NCBI GenBank assembly: GCA_950106755.1
Contig: OX467084.1
Location: forward strand, 35,963,213 to 36,027,212
Length of the DNA stretch: 64,000 bases
DNA from: Climacium dendroides
Taxonomy: Eukaryota; Streptophyta; Bryopsida; Hypnales; Climaciaceae
Reading direction: 5' to 3'
The notes beneath the pieces were generated by a model. It had not been told where the DNA came from and did no database searches. It saw nothing but the letters and a program-made list of their open reading frames with translations. This document shows, piece by piece, positions 19,886 through 33,697 of this stretch (positions are counted from its first letter, which is position 1; each line of letters starts with the position of its first letter). The position numbers were made by a program, and so were the translations under genes.

Positions 19886-22826
19886 ATGAGAGGCTCTGTC
19901 CTCTTAGCAATGGCTCGCTTTTTCAAGTAAGGTCCTACTCAAACTTGCTCACTGTAGATTTTGCCTTGTCATTGCAAAGCCTCCTCCCCTCCGCTCCAGA
20001 GTCATCAACAAATTGGGATGCTTGGGTACATTCTTGAACAGACTAACCAAGGTCCCTTTCCATTTCAGTCAATTCATGAATTTGCTTCTGATTTGTGCGT
20101 CACCCCCAATTTGGCAGAGAATTCAATCCTGTCTAGTGATATTCCTGCTACAGTGGATAGGCTGGAAGGACCTTTTTCTGGGCTTCCAGAGTGTTATGAT
20201 TTTTCTATAGCTACGATGTAGGAAAATTGGAGGCGATTATTCTTATTCAGAGATTGTTTATCCATACCTGGCCAGCAAGCTCAGGGTGATTTTACCACTT
20301 TCGGAGATTTTCATCAAATGATGACGTAACATTATTCAGAGGGGTGTTTGGGAAATTATGAAGTTTGTTTAGTATGGAGTAGTTAGTTTTGTGAGAAGTT
20401 GATTTTGTTGATATGATGTACTAAATTACATACTAAGCTGCTAGTTTTCTGTTCTCCTTCCAAGTTTGTCTTCACTTTCAGAACCAGCAAGAGTGAGTTT
20501 CTCTGACCTAGAAAATCTGCTTGCTGAATTATTAGCCATTGATGGAGACATAACATTCTTCTTCTTTTCTGTTACTCTTGGGAACGATTTGACCCACTGA
20601 ATAATGTTACGATGCATGGAGGATTGTTTTGTTGACAAAATTGTCCAACTGATGTCTTTGAGGTGGAGAAATTGTGCAAATTGGAGATGTTTGTAAAGTG
20701 TGCAATGAAGGACCAGGAGCCGGAGTTTAAGAAAAGCACAGGACGAAACTCTTCTAAGCATCAAAAATGGGGTCTGATGGAGTTCGGTGTTGTATTTCTT
20801 TTGTACTATTCTTAGTTAAGTCTTCCTCTAACATCCCTAGCACAAATTCGGGTTCACTTTACGATTAATTTTAATATCACTTAAAAGATTAGATTTACTG
20901 GAGATTTTACTTGTGAATGCACTGGTGGTTCGTACTGAAATGCAGTTTCTCTTGTAGCTCGCCTTTAGATTTGATCTCTGAAAGCCGCTGAGATTCAGTG
21001 CTGCTTTCTTTACGAAATTACTTTACTGAATTTTCAAGTCATTTTATTTTTCCCAAAGCATTTGCGTCTGTGCTTCTTCTTCAGTCAGTTATTGGTAACT
21101 TATTTCGGAGAATAGCCATTTTCATGCTGAGTGGGGTTGCTAGGTCTTTGTTTCATATGATCCACTGGACTGATCTCATCCACCTTAACCCTGGAAGGAT
21201 GACACTCTCATCCACCTTTGGATGGATAACCAGGCTTTTTGCATATTGAAGGATGGATGATTTTTATTCAACTTTATGTGTGCAACTTTATTGAATGGGG
21301 ATATAGTATAGTATTGAATATTGCAAACAATATTGCAATAGTGTATTTTCAATCTATCCATTAAGATAGGATGTTTGATATGGTGAGATCTCTTGGATCG
21401 TGTGTTGCCTAGTTGCGTGTTTGGTACCATCAAAAAGCCCTTGGTGAGGAAGGGTGCATGGGCTTTGTTTCATGGCGTTTGCACATATGGTGGAAAAGTT
21501 ATGGATTTTTGAATTATTTTTGGTTTAAAAAAATTAAAAAATTGCTTTTACTTTTCTTTTGGTTGTGACAAAGTATTATATTGTATCCCTGTTGAAACTA
21601 TATTGCAACAATACCAAAGTAATAGGCCATTAGATGTTTTTTTGGGCCTTTGGAAGATCATGAGTTCTTGGACTATGGGGAATATGAGAATGGAGCTACA
21701 ATAGTAGTCTGATGTGATGAGGAGATTGCCATGTCAAAAAACAATATTTAATTAATTTTTAAATATATTTTTTAAAATAAAAATTATTATTTAAAAATTA
21801 TTATTACCTTTTTTATTATTTAATATTTTAAGTGCACTGCTATAGTTCATAACAAGGAAAAAAGACCTAAAATGCATTAGATGTCTTTGGAGACATCTAG
21901 TAATTAAGTTGTCTTAACCTCAACTCAATGATGGATAACCACATTTTTTATTAGAATGTGATAGGGAAATGTTTTTAATACCACAATGTTTTACACTATA
22001 ATGTATTTCTATTCTGAAAATTTTAGATTTTTAAACATGATCTGTCTTTGATTTGCATTTCTTCATTTTTTCTTCAAAAATTCATCCCTCCATGGGACTA
22101 GAGGCTATAATTGAACTTCCAGAAAGTACGTTCATGGCTTCTGAAACTGGGAGATGATAGACTTGTGAGAGCTTCAAGCAGTTCAGGCTCAGCAGTGAAG
22201 GTTCATCCCCAACATGTGAATTCAGAACCTTGGAGGCCGGAATTCCCTGTGAACAAGTGGCCTACGATGGGAAAAAAGTTGTTTCTGTGGCCATGGGATT
22301 GAATTTGTAACACGGGATTAGTACGAAAAATGAAGAAAGACGTGACACAACCACCTCTGAAGTTTCTCTGCGGGCTATCTACTTTCCAACTCAATTTTAA
22401 CAGAAACAAAAATTTGCTAAACTTGAAATCTAATTTCCACTTTTGGAACCCTTTCCTTTGAATAATTGACATCCGTAGTGAAGGCGTCAGAAATGTTCTT
22501 GGCAACATCCAGCCAATTCTGCTCAGCAGAAGCAAACATTAGTTAATATGCTCCATGCTAACACCAGCTCTAATGATGACTGGCATCTATTTTCTATGGC
22601 GCCTGTAGTGTACATTACAATGAGGTCTTGTACATGTAAATGTCAGGAACAATCTTAATGAACACTAAATACACTACATGCATGGCGGTGCAAGTATCTC
22701 TCCAATCAATTGGTGGCCTCGAAATATTATGCATAGCCCAAATCTCAAACCTGTTCTGGGAATCAGCGGACGGTAACCAAAAGAAGGAATATGAGTGGTT
22801 TGCTAGTACATGGCCGCCAGCGCAAA
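19886..22826. other. spacer between the transporter and ERV1
   Basis: Two converging 3' ends meet here. A stretch at 21608-21900 resembles 45650-45860 (shared block ATGAGTTCTTGGACTAT and later GACCTAAAATG), so a degenerate repeat copy is likely. A small minus-strand frame at 22541-22417 starts MFASAEQNWLDVAKN; its composition is protein-like but I do not recognise it. Another at 20441-20764 (minus) is likewise unrecognised. Confidence 0.45.
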
Positions 22827-25330
22827 CTATTTGTGAGGCGGGCCGGCATGCAGGTCACATGCACCATCACAGTCGAAAGCTCCCCATCTGAAGTCCACTT
22901 GCTCGCAGGGATATTCTGGTTTTCCCAAACTGAAGCAAAATGAAAATCAGGTCCGAAGTTAGACGTAGTTTAGATAGAATGATGGCCAGTTAAAAATAAT
23001 AGAATTTCTATCCCGTTAAGAATGCAAGTGCAGATCGAGTATTGGCTCAATAAAATAGGCAGCACCTCTAATAGCCTAAATGCCAGAGCAATACAGAATG
23101 CATAAATCGGAACTTACTGGATCTAAGAAGCCAAAGCCAGAGCAGGAAGCTTGTGGTAATGGTCCATTCAAGAATACACTAACCTTTTATTTACAACATT
23201 GTGAACTTGACACATCCATTCCGCTAACTCGATACCAGAGTTTGTTTTAGGCGGACGCGCTCTGCTTGCAACAATTTCAGAAGGCATTTAGCAACCAAGA
23301 TTGAAATTTCAATCGTCTTGAAGATGTCAGTTTCTAGTAAAATTCTGCATTATTGCTAAGGGGCATGGAGAGGACATCCAATGTATCATGCAACCAATGT
23401 AACGCATTTCATGTGATTCACGATGCAAACAAAAATATCATATCAATCACTACCTCCATAAGGAAGCATCGAGGGGATCACCCGCTACCTAGGTCTACAT
23501 GGATTCGTTAGTAGAACTATCCTAAGCAGATTCTTCATTCATGCCAGCCCAAGGGCCATTAAACAAACTAGGGTATAAACTATCACAATTAGAACGAAAA
23601 TTCAATAAACAACGCGACTAATTCTGACGAGTGGGCTGAATCTGAAGTATGGGAGGGGAGCAACGATTATTATAACAGACTGAACTACTAGATCAATTTC
23701 AACAACCAACAAAACCTGACTAAAAGAGGGAGACGGAAATGGCTTTCAATATACTTACTTCAAAACTTCCTTGAAATGTTCGGCGCAAGTCTTGCAAGGG
23801 TACAGTCTTGAAATTATTGCCATCTGAACGGGGCCATACAAGCAGACGATAACTAAGGTCCCCGCTAAGGTCTGAGTTCATTTATTCTTTAAAATGCTGA
23901 AAAGCATTGACAGCAGATCTCTGATCGACTATTGACTCGGAATGAAAGAGAGGACGGAGAAAACAATCATAGCTGAAAAACAAGAAAGTGAACCCCACGG
24001 TTATTTACCAGTTCTTTAGCGTCCCGTTGTTGTTGCTTTGTAGGCTTCCGGGGAAACTGGGCATTGAAAAGAGAAGACGTTAGCCATGATATACCAAGTA
24101 AATAACAATGGTCTCTTTCTGGCATTTTCTGACACTTTCAGAAGAGCAAGGTTTTACTATCGCAAGAATGCAACACCAGAGACTGCTAATATAAGGTTAA
24201 ATTTCTATAACTAAAATTGGTAACGGGAACTTCTCCGGTACATGAAGACCTCATTCGGCCAGAGTGAAGAATCGAGATGCACCTGAGTTGCTAGAGTGTG
24301 CAAGAATGTCCACGTGGACCTACCCAGTTCTTCCTTTGTAACAGTTCCAGTTAATTTCACCTGCAAGTATAGATCACATAAAACGTCAATTTCGCTAAAT
24401 TGCCGGCACTGTCCTCTCCAAAATACTTTGGCACCTTTGACCTGAAATATAAATCCAAACCTGTCCTAGATTTTAGACCCTTGTGTTCATATATGTCAAA
24501 AAATTAGACACCGGAATCATGTCAATTTAAAGAAATTGAGTATATAATAAAACAGGTTCAGCTAAGAAACATCCTCTCCAAAAGCTCTCTACGAGAAATT
24601 CAATGATGTTGCATGCAGCGAGTGCCAAGACTAGCGCAATAGAGAAGTTTCTGTGTCGTTACAGTAAAGTTGGTCATGTTCCAACCTCCGAGGTGACCAG
24701 CAGGTCAGGAGGTCAGTCCGAGGGCCGTCTTCAACTTATGTTCGTCACTCAAATTATGCGTAATTATAACTAAATGGCAGCAAGAGGCTGATAGATCTCC
24801 GCACTAACTTCATCAGATCCAAGCAGTTCGGACTCGGTTCAAAAATGAATAACAAAATCCCGTTCTGAAGCTGCTAGCGGGAATTTTGGAATCGACTTTC
24901 TCTGTTTAGGAATTTGCATTCAGTGAAGTGGCAACCAAGATGCTCCACAATTAATCAAACATGGTTTACGAACGCTTCATCGTGTCAAATAGAAAATATT
25001 CATTTTCAGCAACGTACGACTCCGAGTGCATGCGTTTGGAACTCTGGATCGATCTAGAGCTTGTGAATCTAGCAAACAACGACTTACTTTCTCTGGTTCC
25101 TCCAACAACAAGTCGGTCTCTGGCACTACTGGCTCGGATCCTTCTCCCTCTCCCTTGATCACTTCATACTCAACCAACAGCACTTTCTGATCAGAGCCGC
25201 GCTCTTCTGCCTCCTCAGATGAGTCCAGTCTCGCAGCATTTTGAATCGAACCCTTCCCGTCCGCTCCAGCGCAAGCTCCCACCCTAAATTTTTGAACAAG
25301 CAGTCCCCAATGCCTGCCTCCTGCGCCCAT
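22827..25330 (-). CDS. ERV1: FAD-linked sulfhydryl oxidase ERV1/ALR, six exons
   Basis: Exons on the minus strand are 25330-25088, 24360-24283, 24056-24009, 23823-23759, 23261-23184 and 22929-22827. All introns are GT-AG, phases match, and they give 204 residues. ERV1 reoxidises Mia40 in the mitochondrial intermembrane space during import of cysteine-rich proteins. Visible signatures are TKEELGRSTWTFLHTLA, the redox centre PCKTC, the FAD-contacting HNVVNKSLGKP, and a C-terminal YPCEQVDFRWG then CDGAC tail. The tail is the plant arrangement, with the shuttle cysteines after the catalytic core, but here they are spaced CX3C; I recall CX4C in Arabidopsis. The first 80 residues are a low-similarity hydrophilic leader. 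The start at 25330 is the first ATG of the open exon, and an upstream exon cannot be excluded. Confidence 0.93.
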
Positions 25331-26385
25331 GATCTCTGTCCTCTCTCAAGTTTGAAAGTCAAGAATCACACACCACCTTCGTACCTCAAGGTCTCACTGG
25401 CTGTTTGCCTCCTGTAAATCGTTTCTGTTCCTCAACTCAGCATGTTCCTCTCCCCCCTTTCAATCCTCTTGTAACGATTACGTGTGCGCATTGGGCGAAG
25501 CAGTTTGAATAGTCTCAGCGCAAATCCCGAGCCACGAGGCAGCCACATTGCCAAGCCATTTGGCACATTTAAAAAGGTTTCTCTGTCATCTGCAGCATGA
25601 TTCTAGTAAAGCTCTCCTGTTTAGGCGGAACGTAAAAGAATGACAAGTAACAGTAGTTACATCCATCGCCTGCTTAATTTGAGGATTTGAGGGCCTCCTG
25701 CACCACGTTTCTGAATTGGGCATACCGTATATACCGGTATCATCTTTACTTACTGTAGAGATATTGCATTATAAGCTATATTTAGTAAGAAGAAAGGACA
25801 GGTTCAGAGAACGTCTTCCCAGTTCTTCAACTGGGCCCAGACGAAACATCGGATTGATCTTCGCCTACGAGATCGGGGTTGAACTCTTCAAATCAGAAGG
25901 CCAGCTAGATACAAATAGAGACGAAGGTTACAGTGCTTCAGTTTACACTCAGGTCGACCTCTCTCAGTTACTGTAGATTTTCACAGAGAAAATAAATTCT
26001 TTCATCCCACCTTGAACCAGTAAAGAAATTGTTTCCCCAAGAACCATTATTCCAAAAGTAACTTCTGAAATATCCAACTCACCCAGTCACCCACTAATTT
26101 GGCTTTTCTTGACAGGTGCCCTCCAGAAGTCGCACAGGTTTGATTAAGTAGACGGGTGAGTCTTCTTTTACTTGCTCTTTATGTACACACTTGTTTGCCC
26201 CCTTCCTAAATCTGGATCTTGGAATCAAATCACGCACAGCACCGTGCAAGCCCCGGTGTAAGCTAATCTCAGAATGTCGGTGGAACTAGAGCGCACACAG
26301 ATCTGTACTCCGATTCAAGTATTTTATTGCTGAGGTCTGAGGGGCAGCCGGCCAGGAGACATGGACAATTGAGAACTTAAGCTGC
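25331..26385. other. spacer: ERV1 promoter and SHOC1 3' flank
   Basis: The ERV1 start faces right into this stretch and the SHOC1-like gene ends at its right edge. It is moderately AT-rich. A plus-strand frame at 25716-25976 is not convincing. No repeats stand out. Confidence 0.5.
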
Positions 26386-29300
26386 TCATTTCGAGCGTCC
26401 AATGTGAGGGTTGGATTTGTAGCAGGAGTTTCTCGAGATATTTAAAGATTGCTCCAATGGAGTTGAGGGCCGATCATCTCTTGAACGGTTAGACGGGACG
26501 GCCGGTCGCAACTTCTTGTTCTTGGATCGCAACGCCGGAGCTACTCCTTTTTGATGCCGAAACTGTTCCAGGGTCGAAATGTTTCTCTTGGGAGGTGTCT
26601 TTTGCAATGGAGTCAATCGCAGTTCGTCGGTGGCTTCACATCGATAAGTTGAGGGAACTTCCCAGTTAAATGCATCAACTGCAAATTCAGCTGAAGGGGG
26701 TGACTTGTTCAGGCAGGACCGCGCATTGTAAGATTCATTGTTTAGAACTTTGAACGAATCGTAAAAGAGATCGGTTTCTCTTTCCAAGCGCTTCAAATCC
26801 TTGCCACCATCCTTCCGTCTTCGAATAAATTGTTGTAAAATGCTTTGCACATCAACTGGGTTACCGTCGTCAAAGTTTTCTTCCAGACTATTGGGCCGCT
26901 CATTGGGACCATTCGCATGATGAGGAAGCATAGACGGTTGGTAATCATCGTAAGGCCAGCATACGCCATTCGGGACGCCATTCGGGACGCCATTCCATAA
27001 GGGAATACCTTGCCCTGCTGAATGATATTGAAAACTAGGATCTGGGCAACTAGGTGGACACAAATGTCTATGTCCGTCCTCAGGATACTCACTAGCAGAT
27101 TCCCGAGCAGGTTCTTCTTCAACTTCGCAATTGCCTATCTCCGATGCAGGTGGGAAATACGAAAAAGCATCGTTGACGTGGCTTCCCACTTCAGGTGCAA
27201 CAATCTCTGACGCCGCTGGCCACGAATTCTGGTTGAAAATTTGTGGATGAACTAAAATCTCCAACTTCCCATACAGAGCCTGAGCTTTCAGCAAATTCAA
27301 GCTCTCTGGTCGTACATCAAAACCTTGTAGGGCGGAATTTTGCTCCTCAGGCGACCACGAAATGAAAGTGGCTATGGGAACACGGAGACACAGTATTGCG
27401 TGCGAAGATAGTGGATTTAGTGATGGGAAAGTTGCAAGAAAAATTTCACCGTCGGTCAGGTCTTCCGACATAGGTGAATTGAAGGGCCTCTTCGACATCC
27501 TCCACATCTTTTTTATGCACCTCAGGACGAGCGAATCTGTGGTAGTTGAATCTGCAGAGACGAAGACTTGCACACGCATCTCGAATCCAGCAGAGCAAAC
27601 GGAGATCTTATTCAAGATATTGATGACCGCCTCATTGAATGCCAGTTCTCCTTCGAATATCTGTACAACAAGGAACCAAATAGTCGATGTCAGCACCAGC
27701 ATAACTGACCAGAAACACGCATGCTTACTTTGTAACATCACTGACGATTAGAGTTAACCCCTTTCATAACTGACAAAGTACCTATCTACAATCCCTGAGC
27801 AATCACCGAATGTCCTTTATTTCTCAAAATAGCTGGCTGTCCCAATTTTGGTGATGCCCACCTAGTGACTTCAATTTCTTGACTACAAATGGTACTTGCT
27901 GAGGGTGGATAATTAAGATAGTAACATACCATGAACCACCTCTGAAAAGAGAAGCTAAGGGCCTTCATGTGAGAATCAACTATCGTGTCCATGACACAAG
28001 AGAAAAATCCTTCAGAGTTAGAGTTGCATATTTTCGAATGCCCAAGAAGCTTCTCTTTCGTGTAGACTGTCAAGCACGTCGATGGATTTAGTATGAGGTC
28101 AACAGGAAGCATCAGTTCTCTTTCAACTACTTGTAAGTCTTCATTCTCGAGTCCAAGAATTTTCTGGTAAGAGCTTCGTCTCTGCAGAAGTATAGAGCCT
28201 TCTGGTTGCAGTATATTTGCAACAAGTATGAGATGAGGTCCAATTCCACTAGAGAACTGAATTAGGTCGTCCACTTCTGATTGGTGCGGGTTCAATTCTT
28301 CAAGAGTTAGTTGCAAAGCTGGTGCTGATTTGAACCCCGTTTGAAGTATCTCTTGGGAGGGACGTGCAAGAGTGTCGAGAGGTTCTGGTAATTCTGGTTC
28401 AACATGATTCAAAGTTTGAAATAAGTAACTTGAAGCAGTATCAACACCTCCAGAGTGCAATGGATTTGGTTTGGGGATCTTAACAGCGGTCGATGCTGAC
28501 TCCAAAATTTGACAATCCTTCTGGGACAGATCATCGTGAGATTGGCGAACGCCTTCACAAACCTGCGCGAGAGGAATGAACAAGAGGCTCTTAGTTTCAA
28601 TCCTTCACCATTTATGTGTTTGATGACCGCACGCGGATCATAGCACGACGTAAAAAACACACGCAACTTTGTGGAAACTTTATACATATGAGTGGGATCG
28701 ACTTGAGAGATGCGATAAGCGCTTAAATGTAATCACTGACCGAAGTGTTGAATGTAAAAGCTGGTTGAAAATATTTTTCTATTACTCCTTGAATTCCCTA
28801 TGTTAAACTGGAGTTACAGTCAATTTATGGAGGTAAACAGAATATACCTCCTGATGGTATTCAATCTCTGATGCTTGCGTCGATTTGGCGTCTCTAGATA
28901 AAACCCCTTGCCTAGCCTGTTTCATAAGTGAAAGGACAGTATCCATAGACGTGGGAATGGATTCCGCCATTGGAGCTTGCCCTCTGGAGGGAATCCTTTT
29001 TTCATCTGTCAACACTGATTGATCCGAGTAGTTTTTGTCCTCGATCTTATCAGCTGTGTATGTGAAATTACTAAAATTGAGAACGGAGGGAAATACAGAA
29101 GCATGCAGTTTAGCAGCAGGATACTCCATGGTGTCATTAGCACTGTACTCTGTTTCGGCAAGATGCCTAGGCAGAAAGTCGTCAGTTAGACCGAGCAGCA
29201 GCTGTTGATCAGTAATTCTTTTTCCTGAGATCATATCATTTTTAACTGTCACACTCAACTCGTTCTCTAGTAGTCTTCTCTGAAGATGGAAACATCCAGA

Positions 29301-31002
29301 ATTGTTGCAGTGTCCAACTTGAGACAAATGCCAATCTAGGTACAACCAATCGCTAGCAGAGGTAGGACTTGGCAGGGCTTTCGTTCTGAACAAATCTTGA
29401 AACACATCTTCCGTTATACGAGGTTGACGTTCTTCAATGAAGGTTGGTGCTTGGAGGAAATGAAAGCTAGAGGTTTGTAACGCCAACTCTGGAAGAACTA
29501 AAAGCTTTTCGAAGCATTGAAAAGCAATATCTCCAGAATCCAAGTCCTCAAGTTCCACGGGATTCGGCTTCAGCAAGCTGGTACAGATGTATGTTCCAAG
29601 CTTCATATCTAAGAAACTACCAAGGTATCCGTCCTCCAGAATCTCTGGAAGTTCAAATAAAACCTTCACTGTATTCATCGCAGCATGTTTGGTAGCAGTT
29701 TTTATACCCCAAGTCACTGAGTTTTCGTCCAACAAACTCAAACAGTCGACAACACATGATGGCGAAATAGTTTCAGCCTGGATTTTGTGCTGCACCAAAT
29801 TCGGCCTGAATAGTAATTTTTCCAGTAGAAAATCGGTGGAGTCAAAGTCAAGCAGTTCTGTTGGCCCCTCAACCTCAGATTCACCAACTGTTCCCGCCAG
29901 ATTCTGGATATCAATTTTCATAGTATATGGTATGCTTTGACCAGAATGCTGCTCCAATGACGAATCTTTATCCCAAGGTTTGAGCTCAAACGTTCTAACA
30001 GAATTGTGATGCTTGGATTTCTCAATCTTCAGATTGAAACTCGCATCATCCAGCAGAGTTTGTTGCACACTACTCCCTTTCTCACACCCTCCGTCGCGTA
30101 TAAGCGGGGTGCCTGAGGGTCCCGGCTTGATCGCATATTGAACCTGCATTTGCAGAAGAGGTCATCCGATCCGAACTACAAATGCATTCTCGCATCTTGA
30201 TTGGCTTAGGACAGTTTTAGTTATTTTCCTTAACAAGAAGCACTTATCAAGTGATTGTCGAAACTCACGAAGTAGCTGCTGAGAGCTCCCATGAAGCTAG
30301 AGACCTCTTAGTACAAAGCTCCAACAACAACTTGTGGCATGACTGCGTACTACGCACCTACTTCATTTATGTTGGCCCCGCAGTCCGCACCATCAATTTA
30401 ATAGCAGGTACATAGCACATACAATAATTTTTGTCCATCACCAGAATTGTTGATTTACCTCAAATTACAGCAATGTATGGAAGCACAAAGGTAAGAAAGC
30501 CCCGAACCTGCGGTTTGATGCTGCTTTCCAATGTGAGGCACTCGAGTTCCTTTACGAAATTGAAATGTGTTTCCAAAATATCCTCGTTCAAACTCTTATT
30601 GAACCGCCAGCAGTCGTAAGGCAGGTCTTGCATCATGTACGCTTCAATTTCTCTCACCACGATGACGGAGTTTAATTCCGTGCCTTCTAACCATGTACAC
30701 GCTTTCATAAGAGAATTGGACTCTGTAAAATCATTGATAACGCAGCTCGGTAATGCGTGAGGAAGGAGTTGGCCTAAGAATTGTTCAGCTAGCCGGCTCG
30801 GGCACATGATATCAATTTCTTCCGACACGTCGACTCTTGTTTCGGGAGCACGAATGTGAGTAGTAAGTATGTCCCGAGCCAATATCTTGTCAAAGGTCTT
30901 AAATCCATCGAAACCAAACAATTCATCACCAAAGAAATCAAGCGCAGGAACAGGTAATACACTCCTGACGTATCTGGAGACTTCACGGCCTTCCAGCTTC
31001 AT
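26386..31002 (-). CDS. SHOC1: SHOC1/ZIP2-like meiotic crossover protein, four exons
   Basis: Exons on the minus strand are 31002-30508, 30143-28848, 28562-27930 and 27660-26386. All introns are GT-AG and phase 0, giving about 1232 residues. SHOC1 is an XPF-like protein that acts with PTD in the ZMM pathway to make interfering crossovers in meiosis. The identification rests on the central XPF-like region: RRSSYQKILGLE, QVVERELMLPVDLILNPS, the FEGELAF block, and FPSLNPLSSHAIL followed by EEQNSALQGFDVRPESL, close to the Arabidopsis order as I remember it. The N-terminal half is poorly conserved. The last exon ends in a long Ser/Pro/Arg-rich tail. Arabidopsis SHOC1 is longer, about 1590 residues from memory. 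The ATG at 31002 follows a good acceptor (TTTGTACAG), so a further upstream exon is possible. Confidence 0.8.
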
Positions 31003-32697
31003 TGTCGTCGTCTGTACAAACAGTTCAGAGATGTTCAAATGAGCGGGTCGCTAGCTACGTTGTAGCCACGAACTAATTACGAGCTCCCGCTCAAAACGCC
31101 ACATTTTCTTGGCGGATAATTGGCACTACATACTCGAACCCGCACTCCATTAATCGGGCACTCAATACTGCAGGAAGGTCGCTTTAGGAGTCAAGCATTA
31201 GCAGAACTCAGAACAGCCCGAAGACTCAGGCCTACAACACTCACACCGATCATCGGCTCTGGCCATGGAGTCTTAAAGAAGAGAACTCTGTTTCACGCCA
31301 TTGCTTCTTAAACCTATTCTCAGCTTCCCCCGGCACTTTTTTTATTTGTACCAGCTGCACCGCAATGGTCCTCCACAATCATCACAATGAAGTTCTAACT
31401 TATGGTCTTTCCGCTAACACTCTGAAAATATGATCTAAAGACACAAAATAATTTGCAAAGACAACGCAAACTTTCTTCAATTCTAAAGCTATGTCGAAAT
31501 TCGCTTCGATTTCTACTACCTTCTTTCACCTCGGATTCATTACTTCCAATTCCTACACTGTCTCATCTCCATCGACTTCAGTTGCTCTACAGCAATGTCC
31601 AGACGTCCAGACACAAATGATGCGCAGCTTTCTTGTTGAAGCAATAAGGGAAGCTACCCTATTTGAGCCATCCAACTATTTGTAGACATTATGTACCAAT
31701 TACGTACATTTCAGGTTCATTTTGAATTGTACATTGATGGCACATGGTGACCCCAAATGTAATGGCACCCCTTGTGAAGCTTCTTGAATGTAATTTTCTC
31801 TTTGTTTATGTTTTGTGGCATATTCAATCAACATATGCATGTACTCCACTTATTCTAATAACTATTACATCTTACAATAAATAATCTCAAGGTACAAGAT
31901 GTCACTATCATAGGATTACAAATCTTTTAACATTAAAGTATAGGCGCCTATAATTTTTTCTAATAATAGTTGTTCATATTTACAATTCTTAAACATAAAT
32001 TATGTTTATTAGATTTTATTGGCAAATAAAAGAAGATTGCAATGCATTTTAGCATGTATTATTTGGACACCATATGAATAAATTATGAATGTTCAAAGTA
32101 TGGATTGTAGGTGTATTTAAAATCAATGATAGGTAGGTATAAGTTGCATTTTGGATAGTGTTGATTATAGATGTATATACCTTATACATTTTGTCTTCAT
32201 AGTCTTTGAGGATTGAATCACCGAGCTTTATTTTTCCTACACAGGTTTATTCAACCTTATAATTCATAGAGAAAAGAGGTCATAAAATTTATATGTGAAC
32301 ATAATATTAATTGACTAGGGCTTTACATTGTTGCGCACAATTGTTAACAATTGTGTTGTAATGAAGAAATATCAATTTTTTCTATTTGCAAAGTAAAGAA
32401 GTCATTATGAAAATAAACTTTGAGTCATAATGATAATAGAAATTGCATTTTATACTCTATACTTATTAACATAACAAAGAATGATTAGTATACTCCTAGT
32501 GTTGTTAAGGAGACCTTGATTATCTATTACTTGAAAGTCAATAATGCATTCCTTTTCTTTGGGGCACTTGATGATTGAAGACCTTTTATAATTGTATTTG
32601 CATAATATAATACTGGTTATATTTAGTTGGATGTGTTTTAGGTGAACTAGCCATGAAACATTGCGCTTGTCAAATACCAAGCTTGCAATATTTTACT
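31003..32697. other. spacer, SHOC1 upstream region then AT-rich DNA
   Basis: 31003-31690 is moderately GC-rich and probably promoter or leader. Beyond it the sequence is AT-rich. The block TTGGACACCATATGAATAAA at 32053 is an inverted match to 12737. No gene seen. Confidence 0.5.
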
Positions 32698-32800
32698 AGT
32701 AGGAGCCCGTGTTTAAGTTGACGGATTTTGTTCCACATCCAATATAACTACCTTGTTTTTATGTCAACAAAATCCATCAATTTAAATACAAGCTCCTCCT
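32698..32800. repeat. foldback repeat with 35-bp arms
   Basis: Arms 32698-32732 and 32766-32800 pair at 29 of 35 positions (AGGAGCCCGTGTTTAAGTTG against the complement of CAATTTAAATACAAGCTCCT). A related but less regular copy is at 13106-13210. Confidence 0.65.
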
Positions 32801-33694
32801 ATTGTTTGTAGAATTTTTAGCTTGTAATAACAACAAATGGAGTTTCTATTCTTGCAAGGTTTTTTTTGGTTCCAATATATCCTCTATGGAATCAAAGTTT
32901 ATTTCATGGTGCAAAGTGTCTTTGCTTTGTAAAGATAAGTTTTGCCTAGAGTTGATCCAATTTTCTTGAAGATTTTTAAGAAGTTCTTGATATAGATATC
33001 CCTAAAAGTAATTTCAATTTATGAAAGAATTTTTACTACTCTCTATGTTTTAGAATTTGAAAATTTGAGCACATGATGCATTTGCATAATATAAAATCGT
33101 ATATTATATCTATTTAGACTATAAACACTATAAAGTTGTTGATTTGTTGTAAAGTTTCATTATGTAAATATAATTTCTGAGATTTTTAAGGTGTCTATGT
33201 ACTATAGTATACCAACAACAATTATAGTAGTCGCTCGAGGATTGATACATAAACCTAGGTTTTGTGGTTTGATATAAAAATAGATTTGAGTTCTTTAACC
33301 TCTAAACACCCTTTGGGACCAAAAGCGTCCTTTGATAGTTTAAGTCTAATTTAAAGTGATGTAACTTTTGCATCCGATGTCCAAATTCAATATAATTTGT
33401 TGAGAACTTTGCACTCTCTCTTCTAGTTTGTGTCGTAAAATTTTCAAATCAATCCAACATGTATTGATTTTTTGTAAGCTAATCAAAGTTCAAAAGTTCA
33501 ATTTGAGTTCACCAAACTGCATTTGATGGCTACAACTTTGGGGGCTTGTATCTCCATCCAATGTTTGCTTTCAATAAAATTTGTTGTGTTATGTTCCCCT
33601 TGAGGCCTCGTTATTGTTATAGAATTTCCATGTCAATCCAAGTTGTTTGAATGCTTAGGAACGATTCAAAGTTCAAAAGCCCAACATTTTTAGA
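32801..33694. other. AT-rich spacer
   Basis: Contains runs resembling the dispersed repeat family (for example CTCTAAACACCCTTTGGGACC near 33300). No gene seen. Confidence 0.5.
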
Positions 33695-33697
33695 TTA

